64,000 nucleotides of DNA, taken from contig NW_026262668.1 in NCBI RefSeq assembly GCF_021869535.1, positions 11,268,348-11,332,347 of the forward strand, read 5' to 3'. The position numbers and the translations under genes are program-made. The stretch's first letter is position 1. Each line of letters opens with the position of its first letter. Below are positions 22,030 through 35,000 of this stretch, one piece after another. The notes below the pieces were generated by a model that saw only the letters and a program-made list of their open reading frames with translations, was not told the origin of the DNA and made no database searches. The DNA is from Mytilus californianus (Eukaryota; Mollusca; Bivalvia; Mytilida; Mytilidae).

Positions 22030-22440
22030 AGTTCGATTTTTTTTTGTGATTTTACATTTTACAATTTTTGTTTGTACTTTTTCTATTCAACGGTTATGTA
22101 GGGATCGATTTACATATAACTGTTTCTTACTTTAAATGGAGTTATTTATCGGGTTGACATAAAATTTGGTATTCAATTTTTTTACAGTTCCTTATAAACA
22201 GCACTGGCAATTCAAAAATTTGTAACCATATGCATACACCGGTTCTTAATTTGATGAACAAAAGTGGCAAATATCTTCACTCTTTACCAAATAATATTAC
22301 TGTAATCTTTAGTTGTAATAACTGGGATAAATTGTGGAGCCATAGTAGTTTTCGTAAAAACACCAACCAGGTCAAAGATGGCTACTATATCTGTACACTC
22401 TTGACCAACCTTAATAAGCAACAACAAAAAAGTTAACAAA
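22030..22440 (-). pseudogene. Relic copy of a gene B linker exon and its flanking introns
   Basis: The segment parallels 52.80-53.15 kb along its whole length: GATCGATTTACAT, GGTTGACATAAAATTTGG, the CATACACCGGTTC...GATGAACAAAAGT block, AATATCTTCACTC, and finally TTTAGTTGTAATAAC...GGAGCCATAGTAGTT, which corresponds to linker exon 53098-53148. In this copy the donor GT has changed (AAAG followed by ATT) and the acceptor AG is absent, so the exon is dead. Confidence 0.7.
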
Positions 22441-22479
22441 AGTAAGTTATGATAATCTCATATAATTTATTGGAAATAA

Positions 22480-22665
22480 TTAAGAATTGAAAAAAAGAGT
22501 TACTAGTTCACCCATGTCTACAATGAAGTAGTACTCACAAACAGGTGTGTGTTCAAACCGGCCATTGAAGCGGGCAACAATGTGGTTATGGTATGACATA
22601 CATGCTATATAGAAGTTATCAAGAATGAAATTATCAATGCTCCTACATTCAAGGTTGAGCTCCAA
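22480..22665 (-). other. Unassigned cysteine-containing open stretch
   Basis: A 61-codon frame with motifs LECRSIDNF, ACMSYHNHIVARFNG and HTPVCEYYFIVDMGE, extending a few codons upstream in the same frame before a stop. The composition looks coding-like, with Cys and aromatic residues at regular places, but no family was recognised and no clear splice sites bound it. It lies just upstream (on the minus strand) of the gene B linker relic, so it could be a decayed piece of the same duplicated locus. Confidence 0.25.
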
Positions 22666-22964
22666 AGTGAGTTAAACGTAGGCAATAATATCATTACCAA
22701 ATCTCATTTTGAAAGTCCCTATTGTGTATTAACTTCCCATTGAAGGAAAATGATACTTGATAACTATAACTACACAAAACACCCGTCAAATATTGTTTAC
22801 CCTTGACTCCTAGATTGATCCTTTGATTTAGCTCAATTAATGGCACCGATTATGTTGGACAGAACAATTAAAACTCTGGTGATGAATACTACCGCTTCCC
22901 ATAAGTCATTAAAAATGTTTCTACGGCATTCCTATTTACGCCCTTCTTCTAAATGAAGACTCAC

Positions 22965-23064
22965 CAATACATAGCTGTTTGTTGCACTCTGAACCCTGGC
23001 AGCACTTATTACACAGTTGTAAATTTCTATGATGTGGTGCTAATTGACGTAATAATTCACATCT
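22965..23064 (-). CDS. Gene A exon 7: LU unit 2, last part
   Basis: 100 nt, phase 0 to 1, acceptor TTCTTTCAG and donor GTGAGT. It encodes RCELLRQLAP and LCNKCCQGSECNKQLCI, the same signature and phases as exon 5. It lies 6.7 kb from exon 6, and joins to it in frame even without a middle exon. It could also be a unit of a separate gene. Confidence 0.65.
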
Positions 23065-26000
23065 CTGAAAGAAAACAAAAATATGACAGAAAAACATGAA
23101 ACTTGTTTGAAAGGTTCGGTTTGTTATCTGTTTTTATTACAAAAATTTTAAAACAAAGAAAGAAAATTCAAACTGTTCATCACAAACCCTAGATTTAGGT
23201 TACTTTAAGTAACTGGATTTTTGAAGACAAGTTAAGGTAGCACTCCAGAGTAAGGAAATAATGGAGATACTGTATGTAATCAGTATATGTCATAGATAAT
23301 AAATTTCAACAACAATAATAGTGAAATATAATTCCTTGTTTTGCAATATTATGCATTTATTTACCACAAAATATTGCCAAAAAAGGCCATATGCAGCTTT
23401 ATCAGTCACAATAGGGTCGATAACTATTTCGCTATAGATCGTCTGGTAAAGGGTCTATACATTAGGTACAATTTATGTCTACGCAATGTCAAAAATCGAA
23501 AAACATTTTGTCAACTTGAATTGGTAAAATAAAAAAATAAATAAAAAATCCAAAATCGTTTGCATTGAGTTCAGGCTTATTTGATTTAAAAAATGTTTAA
23601 TGAAATGAAAATAAAATCGATGTACTTTACTATTAATATATTTATAAAAATAATCACGTTAAAACAATAAGAATTGATATTGTTTAATCATTTGTTTTCA
23701 TAATTTTTTTTTGATATTTTCAGTGTTATGATAGAATTTATTTCACGGAGGCAAACTATATCGTATATTACTTTGAAACTCTGGAAATAACTTAGTACAA
23801 GGGGATGATTATAACAAGTTCTGTTAATTTTGTTTGACATACGTTTCCTGTGTATAACCTGGATAATTACGTACTGGAGACTAGTAGTTTATCAGTGCTT
23901 ATCTGGTCACATTACCTTGATAGTAATATCTGCTATATTGTATTCAAATACAGATGTCATCAGAGACATATAATACATATTATAAACAAAATACATTTTT
24001 GCCTCGAAAAATGCTACTTTAACAATAAACATGGTAAACACATGCACAATTCAGAAATTCTGCATTTAAAAGAGAAGCGAAAGATACCCAAGGGACATTT
24101 TTAACTCATAAGTCGAAAACAAACTGACAACGCCATGGCTAAAAAAACGAAAAAGACCAACAGACAAACAACAGTACACAAAACACATAGAAAAGTAAAG
24201 ACTGAGCAACACGAACCCCACCATAAACTGTGATCTCAGGTGCTCTGGAAGGGTAAGCAGATCCTGCTCCACATGTCGTGTTGCTCGTAGACCCGTTAAT
24301 AAGTCTAATTCGGTAAGACCTATTCAGGGAAAAGGGGACTGGATTGTAGTTACGATGATTGGAACATATCCGCTATCATCTGTGAAACGGATATTCCATG
24401 ACGGTCAGCCAACACGATGGCGCCCATAAAATGTACGAAGGGATGATTTCAACTTCACCACTTGGAACTCTTGGTTTAATAGCATCAAGCAAACCCTGGA
24501 ATATCGATTCAAATGGGAGATACATACTGCTGGAATGTTGCTACATAGAAATAGAAAGTTCACAATTGGGAAGCTAAAATCATCTCTTTTGTAGTAAAAT
24601 TTTGTTTTCAACCGACCCTCGTTCAACATAGTCACCAAATTTTGAATTATTTAGTGAGAGAACATCATCTATATAGCGGAGAGTAAAGTTAAAGGATACT
24701 GCTAACTTCTTTTCTTTCTTCCTGAGAAGTTCCTGTATGAAGTCAGCCTCATATGAATAAATGAACAAGTCGGCAAGAAGAGGGGCACAGTTGGTTCCCA
24801 TGGGAATGCCGATTGTTTGTTGAAAAACACGTTAAATAATGAAAACAACAAATTTTACCCCAATTGTAAAAACGATAAATGACACAGCCGCCATTTAAAT
24901 AATTTCCAACATAGACAAAAAAAAATGTTTTTTTTTTCAATCGATGGGGCATGTTATTTGCAATCCATTTAAACTGTTCAAATTAGCATAGCTTACATTG
25001 CTAGATCTATGTTTCATGTTCGGCTGAGGACAAGGAAAATAACGATATTTAAAATTAATCAAGGACGTAATGTTATCTTAATTTAAACTGTCATGGCCAA
25101 CCCTTTTAGAAAAAAAAATGTTCAAACACTAAGGAAAGAGCTGCAAAAGGTAGAAAATGGGTATGATTAACGAAATATAAAATTTTCTTAAAGGGCCTAT
25201 GTAATTTCTATGAGAAATACGTTACCAAAGATAGCGGATTGCCACGTCATGAAAGTCACGTGATGTCATTCTTAGTTGGATATGATGAAAATGTCACTTA
25301 TTTTCCCTTAATTTGATTCAAAGTAGAAATTCAATCCCTTTGAGTGATATCCTTTCTGAAACTATTGACATTTATCTAACAAATGATCAAATAAAAATTG
25401 CGTGCCTATCTCCTCATTTGTTCGTAAATTTGAATCACAAAGTGCGTGCGACAAAGTTGTAAAAAACATTACAATAACTTATTGACCAATGTCTGCGATG
25501 AATATGAAAATACGGACTGTTATTCAGAAATTCCCAATAAAACATACATTACACAATCTTGATGTTCATATAAATCCGCTTTGCATGCTATATTAATCTT
25601 TAGCTATCCAAAAATGAATTTTATTGCACACTAACTTGCATTTTTGAAAATTCCAACGGCACCAAAACCACACACCTCACTGTCGAGTCAGCTACCCAAG
25701 GTTTCGTTCATTCATTCAAATATTGAAAACTGAAAATTTCTAGTTGCTTTTAGACTGTTATTAATATTTTGTATGTTTATTGATTTTAGATTATTTCACA
25801 TTTCACAAAAAAAAAAAAAGACAACTTAAAAAAGCACTTAAAACATTGAAATTGTTAGAAAAATAAAGTTTTCACCATTTTTGCAATCCCATAAATATAA
25901 AGAGAAGTATCATGCCTGTTAAATAGACTAAATAGAACTTTTCACCAGACAGCAAAGTACAACGATGCATGTAAACATGCACTTTTCTATGTAGTATTTT

Positions 26001-29000
26001 GTCGACTGTTGTTTGTCTTTGTGCATTTTTTTGTCTTGACATTGACAAGTATTCTTTGACTTGTGAGTTTTATATGTCCCTTTGGTATCTTTCGCACTTT
26101 TTTCTGGAGGTAACCTTCAAAAATCAATTAACCCAATACCGTATAGTTAGCTATTAAGGCTCTGGGGAGACACACGTGAAGGAATTCAAAAAAGGAAAAC
26201 AACGGTCTGATTTGATATAGAACAAAAAAAAAAAACAAAAAAAAACGAAAATAAACAAATATCGAAGGCCGCAACAAACAACAACAACTGGATTACAGGA
26301 TCCTGGTTTGGGGCAAACATATAAGGAATGTGATTGATCAACCTTTCCATAACTGGGGAAATGTTGTAACTGAACAAAAAAAAATTTTTTTTTTTAAACT
26401 TTCAAAAAAATAGGGTGTCGTGGAATAGTGAATAAACTATAAAAGGCACTTAAATTTTATTTTATAAGATTTTTATATTTATTTCATGCATTTCAGCATA
26501 AAGTCTTACATTATAATCACAAAACGCGCTGCATTTAATGCATATATTGAAAGTTTCAATAAAATCATCCATAAAATCAGTTATCTTTTTTTTGGTAAAG
26601 TTTAATGCTTTCTCCACTATCAATTTCATACATACAATAATTTCTATGTGGTGTTGTAGGTCTTTAATAAATCAAGTATTGTGACTAATCTGTTAGACGT
26701 TTTGATTAATAACTGTTTTAGATTTGAGAAAGCTGCTGTCTCATTTATGTATATCCACATCTTTTTTCCTTTAAAAGTATAAAATCATTGAACATTCCCG
26801 TTTTAATGATATGAAACTATTAGGGGGTCAACGGACTAGTTTTTTCCGTCTAAATCAAATTATTCGATTTTAACCTTTGAAAAAGAGGCGGAAGATATAG
26901 GTGGGGGCATTCAAAATGCATAAGTCAATCAGAAACTGAAAACACAGATGTCAAAAAACGAAAGACGTCGAAAAGACAAACAAGCCCACATATTTTGCTA
27001 AATAGAAAACAAAAGACTGAGCAGCACGAACCCCACTAAACATTTGAAATGATCTCAGTCGAACCGGAAGGGTCAGCAGATACTGCTGAACTAGCGGTAT
27101 TCGTGATGTTCTAATGAGTGGCATCAGTTAAAGTTATTATAACTTTGACCCTTATCTCTGATTACCTTTTTCTTTTCACATCCCAAATTGTATCTTTTTT
27201 CAAAGTTTGCATTTACAAACTGTTGAGTAAAACATATCTGAAATAGAATTGATTTTGAAATAAGGTATACTATAGTCATTAAGCAAGTTACTTCATCAGA
27301 TGTTAAAAAAAAAGATTTTTTTTTACAAAAGACGACTATTGAAAGTGACTGGATCAGCAAGTCATGAGAATTTCTGATGTGATCAATTAAAAAATAAGTT
27401 AACTACCTAGATCTAACTAGTTATTTTGAGCTTTTTAAGTTTGTTAAAACATATTGATTACTCTCTTATTAAGTATCGAAATGCATTACACCTCTTATCG
27501 TCTACTTTTAGTTCATTATCATTCGTGAGATACCAATTTTTGAGGATTTCGTTGGTATACGTGATGGATCGAATTTAAATGTTCCATGAAGACTAAAATT
27601 TCTTTGGGCTTGTACGCAGATGTTGGCAAAACGGATGTTCATTTTTCCCCAATCAATGAAAATTGAAACCCACGAACATAAATGTGTCCATAGTATGTTA
27701 TATTTGGAAATCATGATTTTTGTTGCTTCACGTCCAGTGATAAATATCTTATACATATTCATTACGCAAACTAATATAATTGAAAAGATCTTCAAAGTAT
27801 GTCGACAGGGATGACGGAAGGGATATTTGGACCACCCCTGGAAATTTTGGGCATGCTGGAATGCTTAATTGAATGAACAAATGCTTAATTTAAAAAGAAC
27901 TATAGAACATTGGAAGAATTATTAATATGAATAAATTACAATGATATTTGTTAAAAGTAATAAATACAAATTTAATTGGTATGTTCTTTCGATTGTAAGA
28001 TAAGAGTTTGCACAAACATAATTTCCTTCATAAAGATTCAACATGTAAAGTTATAAAATTGAAGAATTAAAACAGATATGTAAAATATAACATCAACAAG
28101 AACAACAAAAAATGAATGAGACATCGTCCTCGTTAAATTGATTTTATAGCGTGTCAGAAAAATAAAATTTTAACTGTTGCTTGTCTACACAAACCCCTTT
28201 TTCTTATAATAATTAGAAATAGTGGTGAATAGATCGGCACAAAATGCTTCAAGAAGAGCTTCAATCATGCATTGATTTTCATTAAAACATTGATATTTGC
28301 TTGGTTGGTGGATAAGCTCGAATTCAATGTTTTTTTGGGTTTTTTTTCATTCCCAAGAGATCAAGAAGTAATATAAAATCTATAAACTTGTAGATACGAT
28401 AGAGTTGCAATCTCATATTCAATCTTCCTAAAACATTGTTCTTTTGTTGGTAATTGGTACGTCTTGAATTCTATGTTATTCAAGGGCAGACGTAAAAGGT
28501 CAAGATATATTTTATAAATGCATATTCAAGCAATGCCAATATTAATCTCAAACTTTGCCAAACATCACCAGATGGATGATATTCTAAAGAATATTAGGTA
28601 AAGATGACGTTCAAACAAAAATTGTACAATGCTTGGCACTGGGAAGACTTTTAACCTTATGTTATTTCAATAAATGAAGACTAATGTCAAGGAACGGACG
28701 GAACATGGTAGATTATAACATGTATACAGCGTAAAACAGTTTTGCATTCAATTAGTATCTGTAGTGATTTAACCAGATTTATACTTCAAAAGTTGGCACA
28801 TATGACTTAGATAGAAGAAGAATGTATCTGAGGACACGAACGCCACTGATCGATTTGCAATTTTCAAAATTATAAAGGGGCATAACTCTAGAACGGTAAC
28901 TGTCTCACTACCCAACTTTGAACTCTGTCTGCGAGTTTTGATTCTAAGCCTTGTGTATGAGTTTTATAAAATTTTGATTCGACAAACTTAAGTTTAACTT

Positions 29001-32000
29001 GGAGTGCGGAAACGAAAATGGGACGGACGGAAAGACAGAAAGACGGAAGGACGGTTAAGAGTAACACTTAATGCCAACGTTGCTTACGGCGAGGGCAAAC
29101 AAATACCGTTTGAAATTAACATTAAAAGAGTCATTCAAACTCACAAGTCAACAATAAAGTGACAACGCCATGGCAAAATAGAAAAGGACCAAAAGACAAA
29201 CAACACACAGCATAGAAAACTAAAGACTAAGCAACACGAACTCGTCCAAAAACCCGGGGTGATCTCATATGCTCCGGAAGGGTAAACAGATCCTGCTACA
29301 CATGTGACACCCGTCGTGTTACTCATGTAAATACAAATCCGTTGATGAGTCTAATTCGGTAGGTCACATTCGGGGAAAAGAGGACAGGATTTTGGTTTCG
29401 ACAATTGAAACATATCCGTTGTCATCTGTGAAACAGAAAAGCTGTATACTTTTGGTTAGTTTTGATACATTATTGTCCCATTCTTGTCCATGGTGAGAGC
29501 TTCCTTCCATACATATTTACAGGTATAATGTCAAAAGTCCATGTAAAGAACACCATTGTTATAAAGGATTAATTTATGCAGCCACCATTAAAAGTTATTC
29601 AAGCATTATATCTTCATCATACATAGATACGGCATGGTCTTGACTGCTTTATATTTCAGGGTCGAATGCAATAATCAATTAATAGCACCGTAGAATAAAA
29701 TTATAAATTATGTCGGGTATAGCTTTTAGTTCAAAATTTATTTACCTCATCTGATCTACATTCGACTAATGATCCGCGCTCTAGTGGGCTAGCAACATCC
29801 TGACACCTGGTACATATATTTGCAGAAACACCTAAAATAAAGTTGTATCCATAAATGGTATCCGTTATGAGGTATTATTTTAACTACTATCTTATTTTGC
29901 AGATGCAAATAGTTAATCTATCTAAACTTATTAGCTTTTAAGTCCACCAAATATACCTGCATTTTCTTTGATTACCGCTAGAACACACGTGCGTCTCTTA
30001 GTATCATAGATTTCACTCCTCATAACAGACGTGGATCTGTAAAAGTAAACGTTTTTGGCGGTCAACTGTTTACTTTTATGTATTTGAATTAAGGGAGAAT
30101 ATTAAATATAATACACTATTCTGGATAAAGAAATATGTCTAAAACCGTTTAAATTTATAGTGATATATCATCTGAAAAAATATTTTGATATACATACCAT
30201 GTGAATTTTGACATGCTTGGTTGTTACATTTGTCCGTATTACAACATTTTTCACAAATTTGTAACTCTCCACTTCTCCTTCCAAAGGCGATTTGTGCCAT
30301 ACCACATAACTATCAATGATATTTAACGTATTTGCAATTTCTTAAATTTGATTATTATTCTTCTAGACAGAACTATCGAAAACAAATGAGAAAAAAACAT
30401 ATCGTATAGTTGCCTTTAAAAGGCTCCTACATGAAAAAGTGAAAAAATGTAAACGAGAAAACTAACGGCCTAATTTTTAACAAAACAATTTACGAAAAAC
30501 AAATATTACAGACATGAACCAACGACAACCACTGAACTGCAGGCTCCTGACTTTAGACAGGGACATAAATTTAAAAGAATGTGGCGGAATTAAACATGTT
30601 TGTGAGCGCTCAATCCTCCCCTAACCTGTGTTAGTGGTGTAACAGCACAACATAAGAACAAACTGTACAAATCAGTTACAATTGGCTTAACTCAAAAGAT
30701 CGCTACGAGGCTCAAACACAACTAACATTAAAAATAGGTAAAACACACCGAAATAAGAGTACTAGCAGTTACTAAAAGCTAGTTCAAAGCCAATTACAAC
30801 TAATACATACAACTAGTTAATAAATCATGTTATCCCAGACTAAAGGAAAACCCAAACGAGTTGGCTTTTTGTATCTTTTATGAAAACTGATATAAGTAAA
30901 AAGTGCTTTTTATAATTATTAATCACGATAAAAAAAATTAAAAATAATTAATAGATATAAGTATCAGTACTGGACAGAAGGTAACAATTTAACCTTTTAG
31001 AACCGATCGACACTTGTAAATAACTTACCTGTCTAGATCTACAACCAACATTATAATATGTGGTTAAATCATCGTCTATCACTTCTTCTGTGTAGCAAAT
31101 CTAAAGAACAATATATATTAACAATTCAAAACATTTTTGTGAATTTATGATAGGTGATTCTATCGTCCTTAACAATATGTTGAAATGAAGATAAACTGTA
31201 TACTAGTACAAGTATAGTCGACACTCGTAATCTCGAAATGTTTAGAGACAAACTAATACCGGAAGTTTGACTGAGCAAAGAACACAACTCTTGCTTAGCT
31301 TGGTAAGGCTAAAATCAATCTGGATGAATATGGGTAGGAGGTCAATTATAGTCTGGTCTATGGTCGAGGTATTTTATTTTGTCTCTAAGTTATTTCTTTG
31401 TACAGTCACAACTTGCCTTGCGGATTTTATCCGAGAGAACGATTTCCAATCGATCTAAGAGTGATTTAAGTTAACAAAGTTGTTCATTTTCGTATACAAG
31501 AGAATTGAGAAAATTTAGGTTTCTTTTCATTTTCTTTTATTTCGATCTCTTTTTTCTGCAAAAGAAAGATAACAGAAGCCAAATGGGAAGTTTTGATCAC
31601 TTTATGCACAACCAAGCTCATTAATAGTGATTACGGTTCAAAAGAAAAAAAGAAAAAAAATAATACATGGGTGCCAAATATCGCTGAAAGAAATTTGTGC
31701 GGCGTCAATAATTCGATATGTTCGTTGACCTCAGTACATCAGATATTTAATTCTTGTTTACAGAAAAAGTATGGTAAGCATGAATGGCAATTATATGACG
31801 ATTCAATGCGATTTGGTAAAAAGAATCATCAAAGTGTGAGTTGCGTTTTTTAAGTCCGTCAGTATAAACCCTCTATCCCATCTTATGGCGTTTACATATC
31901 TTAAATGATACATTAAACACGCGTTAACACTACAATGGATTTCATTTACACTGGTGTGTGCTTTACACAACCAAATGATTTAATACAGTTATGACTATAA

Positions 32001-35000
32001 TCGACGCAACATAAGTTTTAAGGTCAACATAACGAATAAATTGACAGATACAATGTGTCTGTGTCACAGCTCACTAGCGATATGTTTTCGCAGTCTTTGA
32101 TCTTTAGATTACGAATAATAGTTTTATTTTTTAAATTTGTCAATTATGTCCTATTATAGTTTGTAACACTTTGACTGAATTTGGATTCCCATGGCGGGTT
32201 ATGCATGCATAGCAGGAGACACAGACCAGTTCGACGCACCAGAATTAATGTGATTCCCTCATTTTTTTTTTTGTTACATTGATTTTTTATCTTTATAGTC
32301 GATTTTTGATATAAGAACATCGGTAAACTACTGTTCCCTATTTTTTTCTTATTAAAGTATTAGAATGCTATTTTCTTTATTTAACCTTTTTATTGTTTTT
32401 AATGTGTTTCGTTTTTCTCACTTGTTAAAGATGTGGTAGCACCATTCAATTATCATTTTGAATACAAATGTTCTAACATATTGTAACCAGCATAATTCAC
32501 TACAGGTTATCAAGTATAGGAATAATACAAATTCAGCCTAACCCTATGAGAAAGTAAAACGATTACTGTTAAAATACTTATAACAAAGGTAATAAGCTCA
32601 ATACTAAGCACACCAGACGCACGTTTCGTGCTCATATCTCATTGTTTGCGCTCGAATCAACAGCTAGAAGGCCAATCTATTATAAAGTTAAATAAAATGA
32701 AAAACCTAATTTGAAAAAAGGTAGTGAAAAATCCATGCAGGAGTAACAAACCATTTGGTTTCTAACGATATTTACAATTTATAAACAATATAGATCTATC
32801 TGAAAATCAGAGACACGTTATCTCAAATATTTAAATTCTTCTACCCAAATCTACCAAATCCTTGGTTATAATGGAAAGATACCTAGGTAGTTTATGCATT
32901 GAATCGAATTCTATTTTGAAAATGTTACAGCCTTTAAAGATTTAAAGATTTATGCATCGTTATTTTTTTGTTGTTTATTTATCCGACTGCTGTTTCAACT
33001 TTTTATCATTTATCTGTTTCGGTCTCTTCAGTTATCATGTGGAGTTTTATTTTTTTTATTGCTTCGCATCACGGTGCGGAGCTATTTAAGGTGGCACGGT
33101 AGTATTTCCTGGTCCATAAGGGATAATGATAGCCTTTTTAGAATTTTCACCACTTTCTAACACTGCTAAAAATTCTACATTCACAGTTAACTGAAGTACT
33201 TTCATTTTACTATTCAGAAATGAATTTGAATATGTATCATGACCGTTTACTTTTTTTGCTATCTTTAAGAACCTAAGGCCACTAGTGCTTTTAGGTCTTT
33301 TATCGTGCAGTGAATACAAAATTTAAAAAAATTCTCAAAAATTCATTTTCATCTGTATGTAAAATTATTTCATATTTTTCTACACCTGATTCGTCCCTCA
33401 GTTTGGGAAAGTATGTTCAGTTGATACTGTATTTTTTGTCCAATCATAATGTTCAGATACATTGACTTAAGTAGGGTACACAAAAGAGCAACCTAAATTC
33501 TGGAATGCAAATACTACCGTGCTACCTTAACCAAGACATTTCAAAGTTGAAATCAATCATGACACCTATGATGGATAGCCTTCTTACTATGTAACATATT
33601 ACAATAAAGAATACTAGTCTGCACTTATTTCTTACCAAAAAAAAATGAAAGATTACACCCCTACCCCAGCTGTCAGATTTTCACTTTTTTATCATCTTAC
33701 CATTTTTACTTAAGGAGTGAACAAAATCCAAATATATGATGTTTCAAATCAACACAGAAGTCAAACATGGTGATTCAGGAGGAATTATTGGATTGCCAAC
33801 TCTATTTATAGTTAATCTGACTGAAAGAAACAGTTTAAGCACCAAATCATGAAAAATGATATTAAAGTCCATTCCACATTTTACAGCATGCCTTACATTA
33901 TTTTAAGCATTTCCAGATTATGAAGGCAACACAACAAGATTCTTTAGATGGCAGTTAACTATTATTCTAAAATCTTTTTGAAAATATATGTACTAGAATA
34001 TATCTCTAAGTTGACTGTTTGTCTATTTCTCATGTATGCATTAAGTTAAATTATGTCCCCTTACATAATCATTTTCCCTTTATTGTGCTTTTCATTGTCA
34101 GAAAATCAAAACAATTAATGACATTTGCATGGAAAATGAATAAACTATTTAATCTTGCTGATAAACAATCATAATTACATTCTTTGTCAAAAAAAATGCC
34201 TTGTCAGTGTAAAGAAACCCCTATTGCTATCCCTATTTCAGCCAAATATGAGGGCTAAATGAATCAGTAAGGACCCCTTAACCACTTGCTGGTTCCAAAA
34301 AAGCTCATACTGGTGTCATGTTACCACATAACTACAAATTAAACCTAAAGAAAACTAGTAAAGCTGTACTTGTGAAGAAAAAAATAAGAAATTATGCAAT
34401 TTATTTATTTCGGTGAAAATAATAGGATGTACAGGCAAATAAAATATGTCGCGTCTCAAATTCCAGTGGTTGCACATGTGTCAGACACTGCGAAAAGTTA
34501 AAGCGAGCATTTATAATTAAAAATGTATTGCAAGTTACATAAAAATAAAGAAGTTCTACTTTCTAGGTAAATTTTTACCTTATTACCCACAGATCAGGCA
34601 AAATTTGCTGAATCAGCAATTTTCACTCCCAGGGGTGGAATTTAAGGACTGTTTTTATCATAGCTGCCCTTAATCAACTTTTTATTGATAAACTTACAAA
34701 TTGCATAGGTAAAAAAAAATCCTTCATTGATTTAGTGTAAACATGTGTATCCCCCTTAAGGTGGCACGGTAGTATTTCCTGGCCCATAAGGGATAATGAT
34801 AGCCTTTTTAGAATTTTCACCACTTTCTAACACTGCTAAAAATTCTACATTCACAGTTAACTGAAGTACTTTCATTTTACTATTCAGAAATGAATTTGAA
34901 TATGTATCATGACCGTTTACTTTTTTTGCTATCTTTAAGAACCTAAGGCCACTAGTGCTTTTAGGTCTTTTATCGTGCAGTGAATACAAAATTTAAAAAA

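Noticed and set aside
23231-23275. TTAAGGTAGCACTCCAGAGT as an end of a TTAA-type element
   Set aside because: Only one end seen; no matching inverted end nearby.
27508-27795. Minus-strand frame of 95 codons as a possible exon of gene A
   Set aside because: No cysteine pattern, splice sites or family match.
33086-34989. Identical 77-codon minus-strand frames at 33086-33319 and 34756-34989
   Set aside because: Identity is explained by the near-identical 440-bp elements; no domain recognised and the frame spans the terminal repeat.
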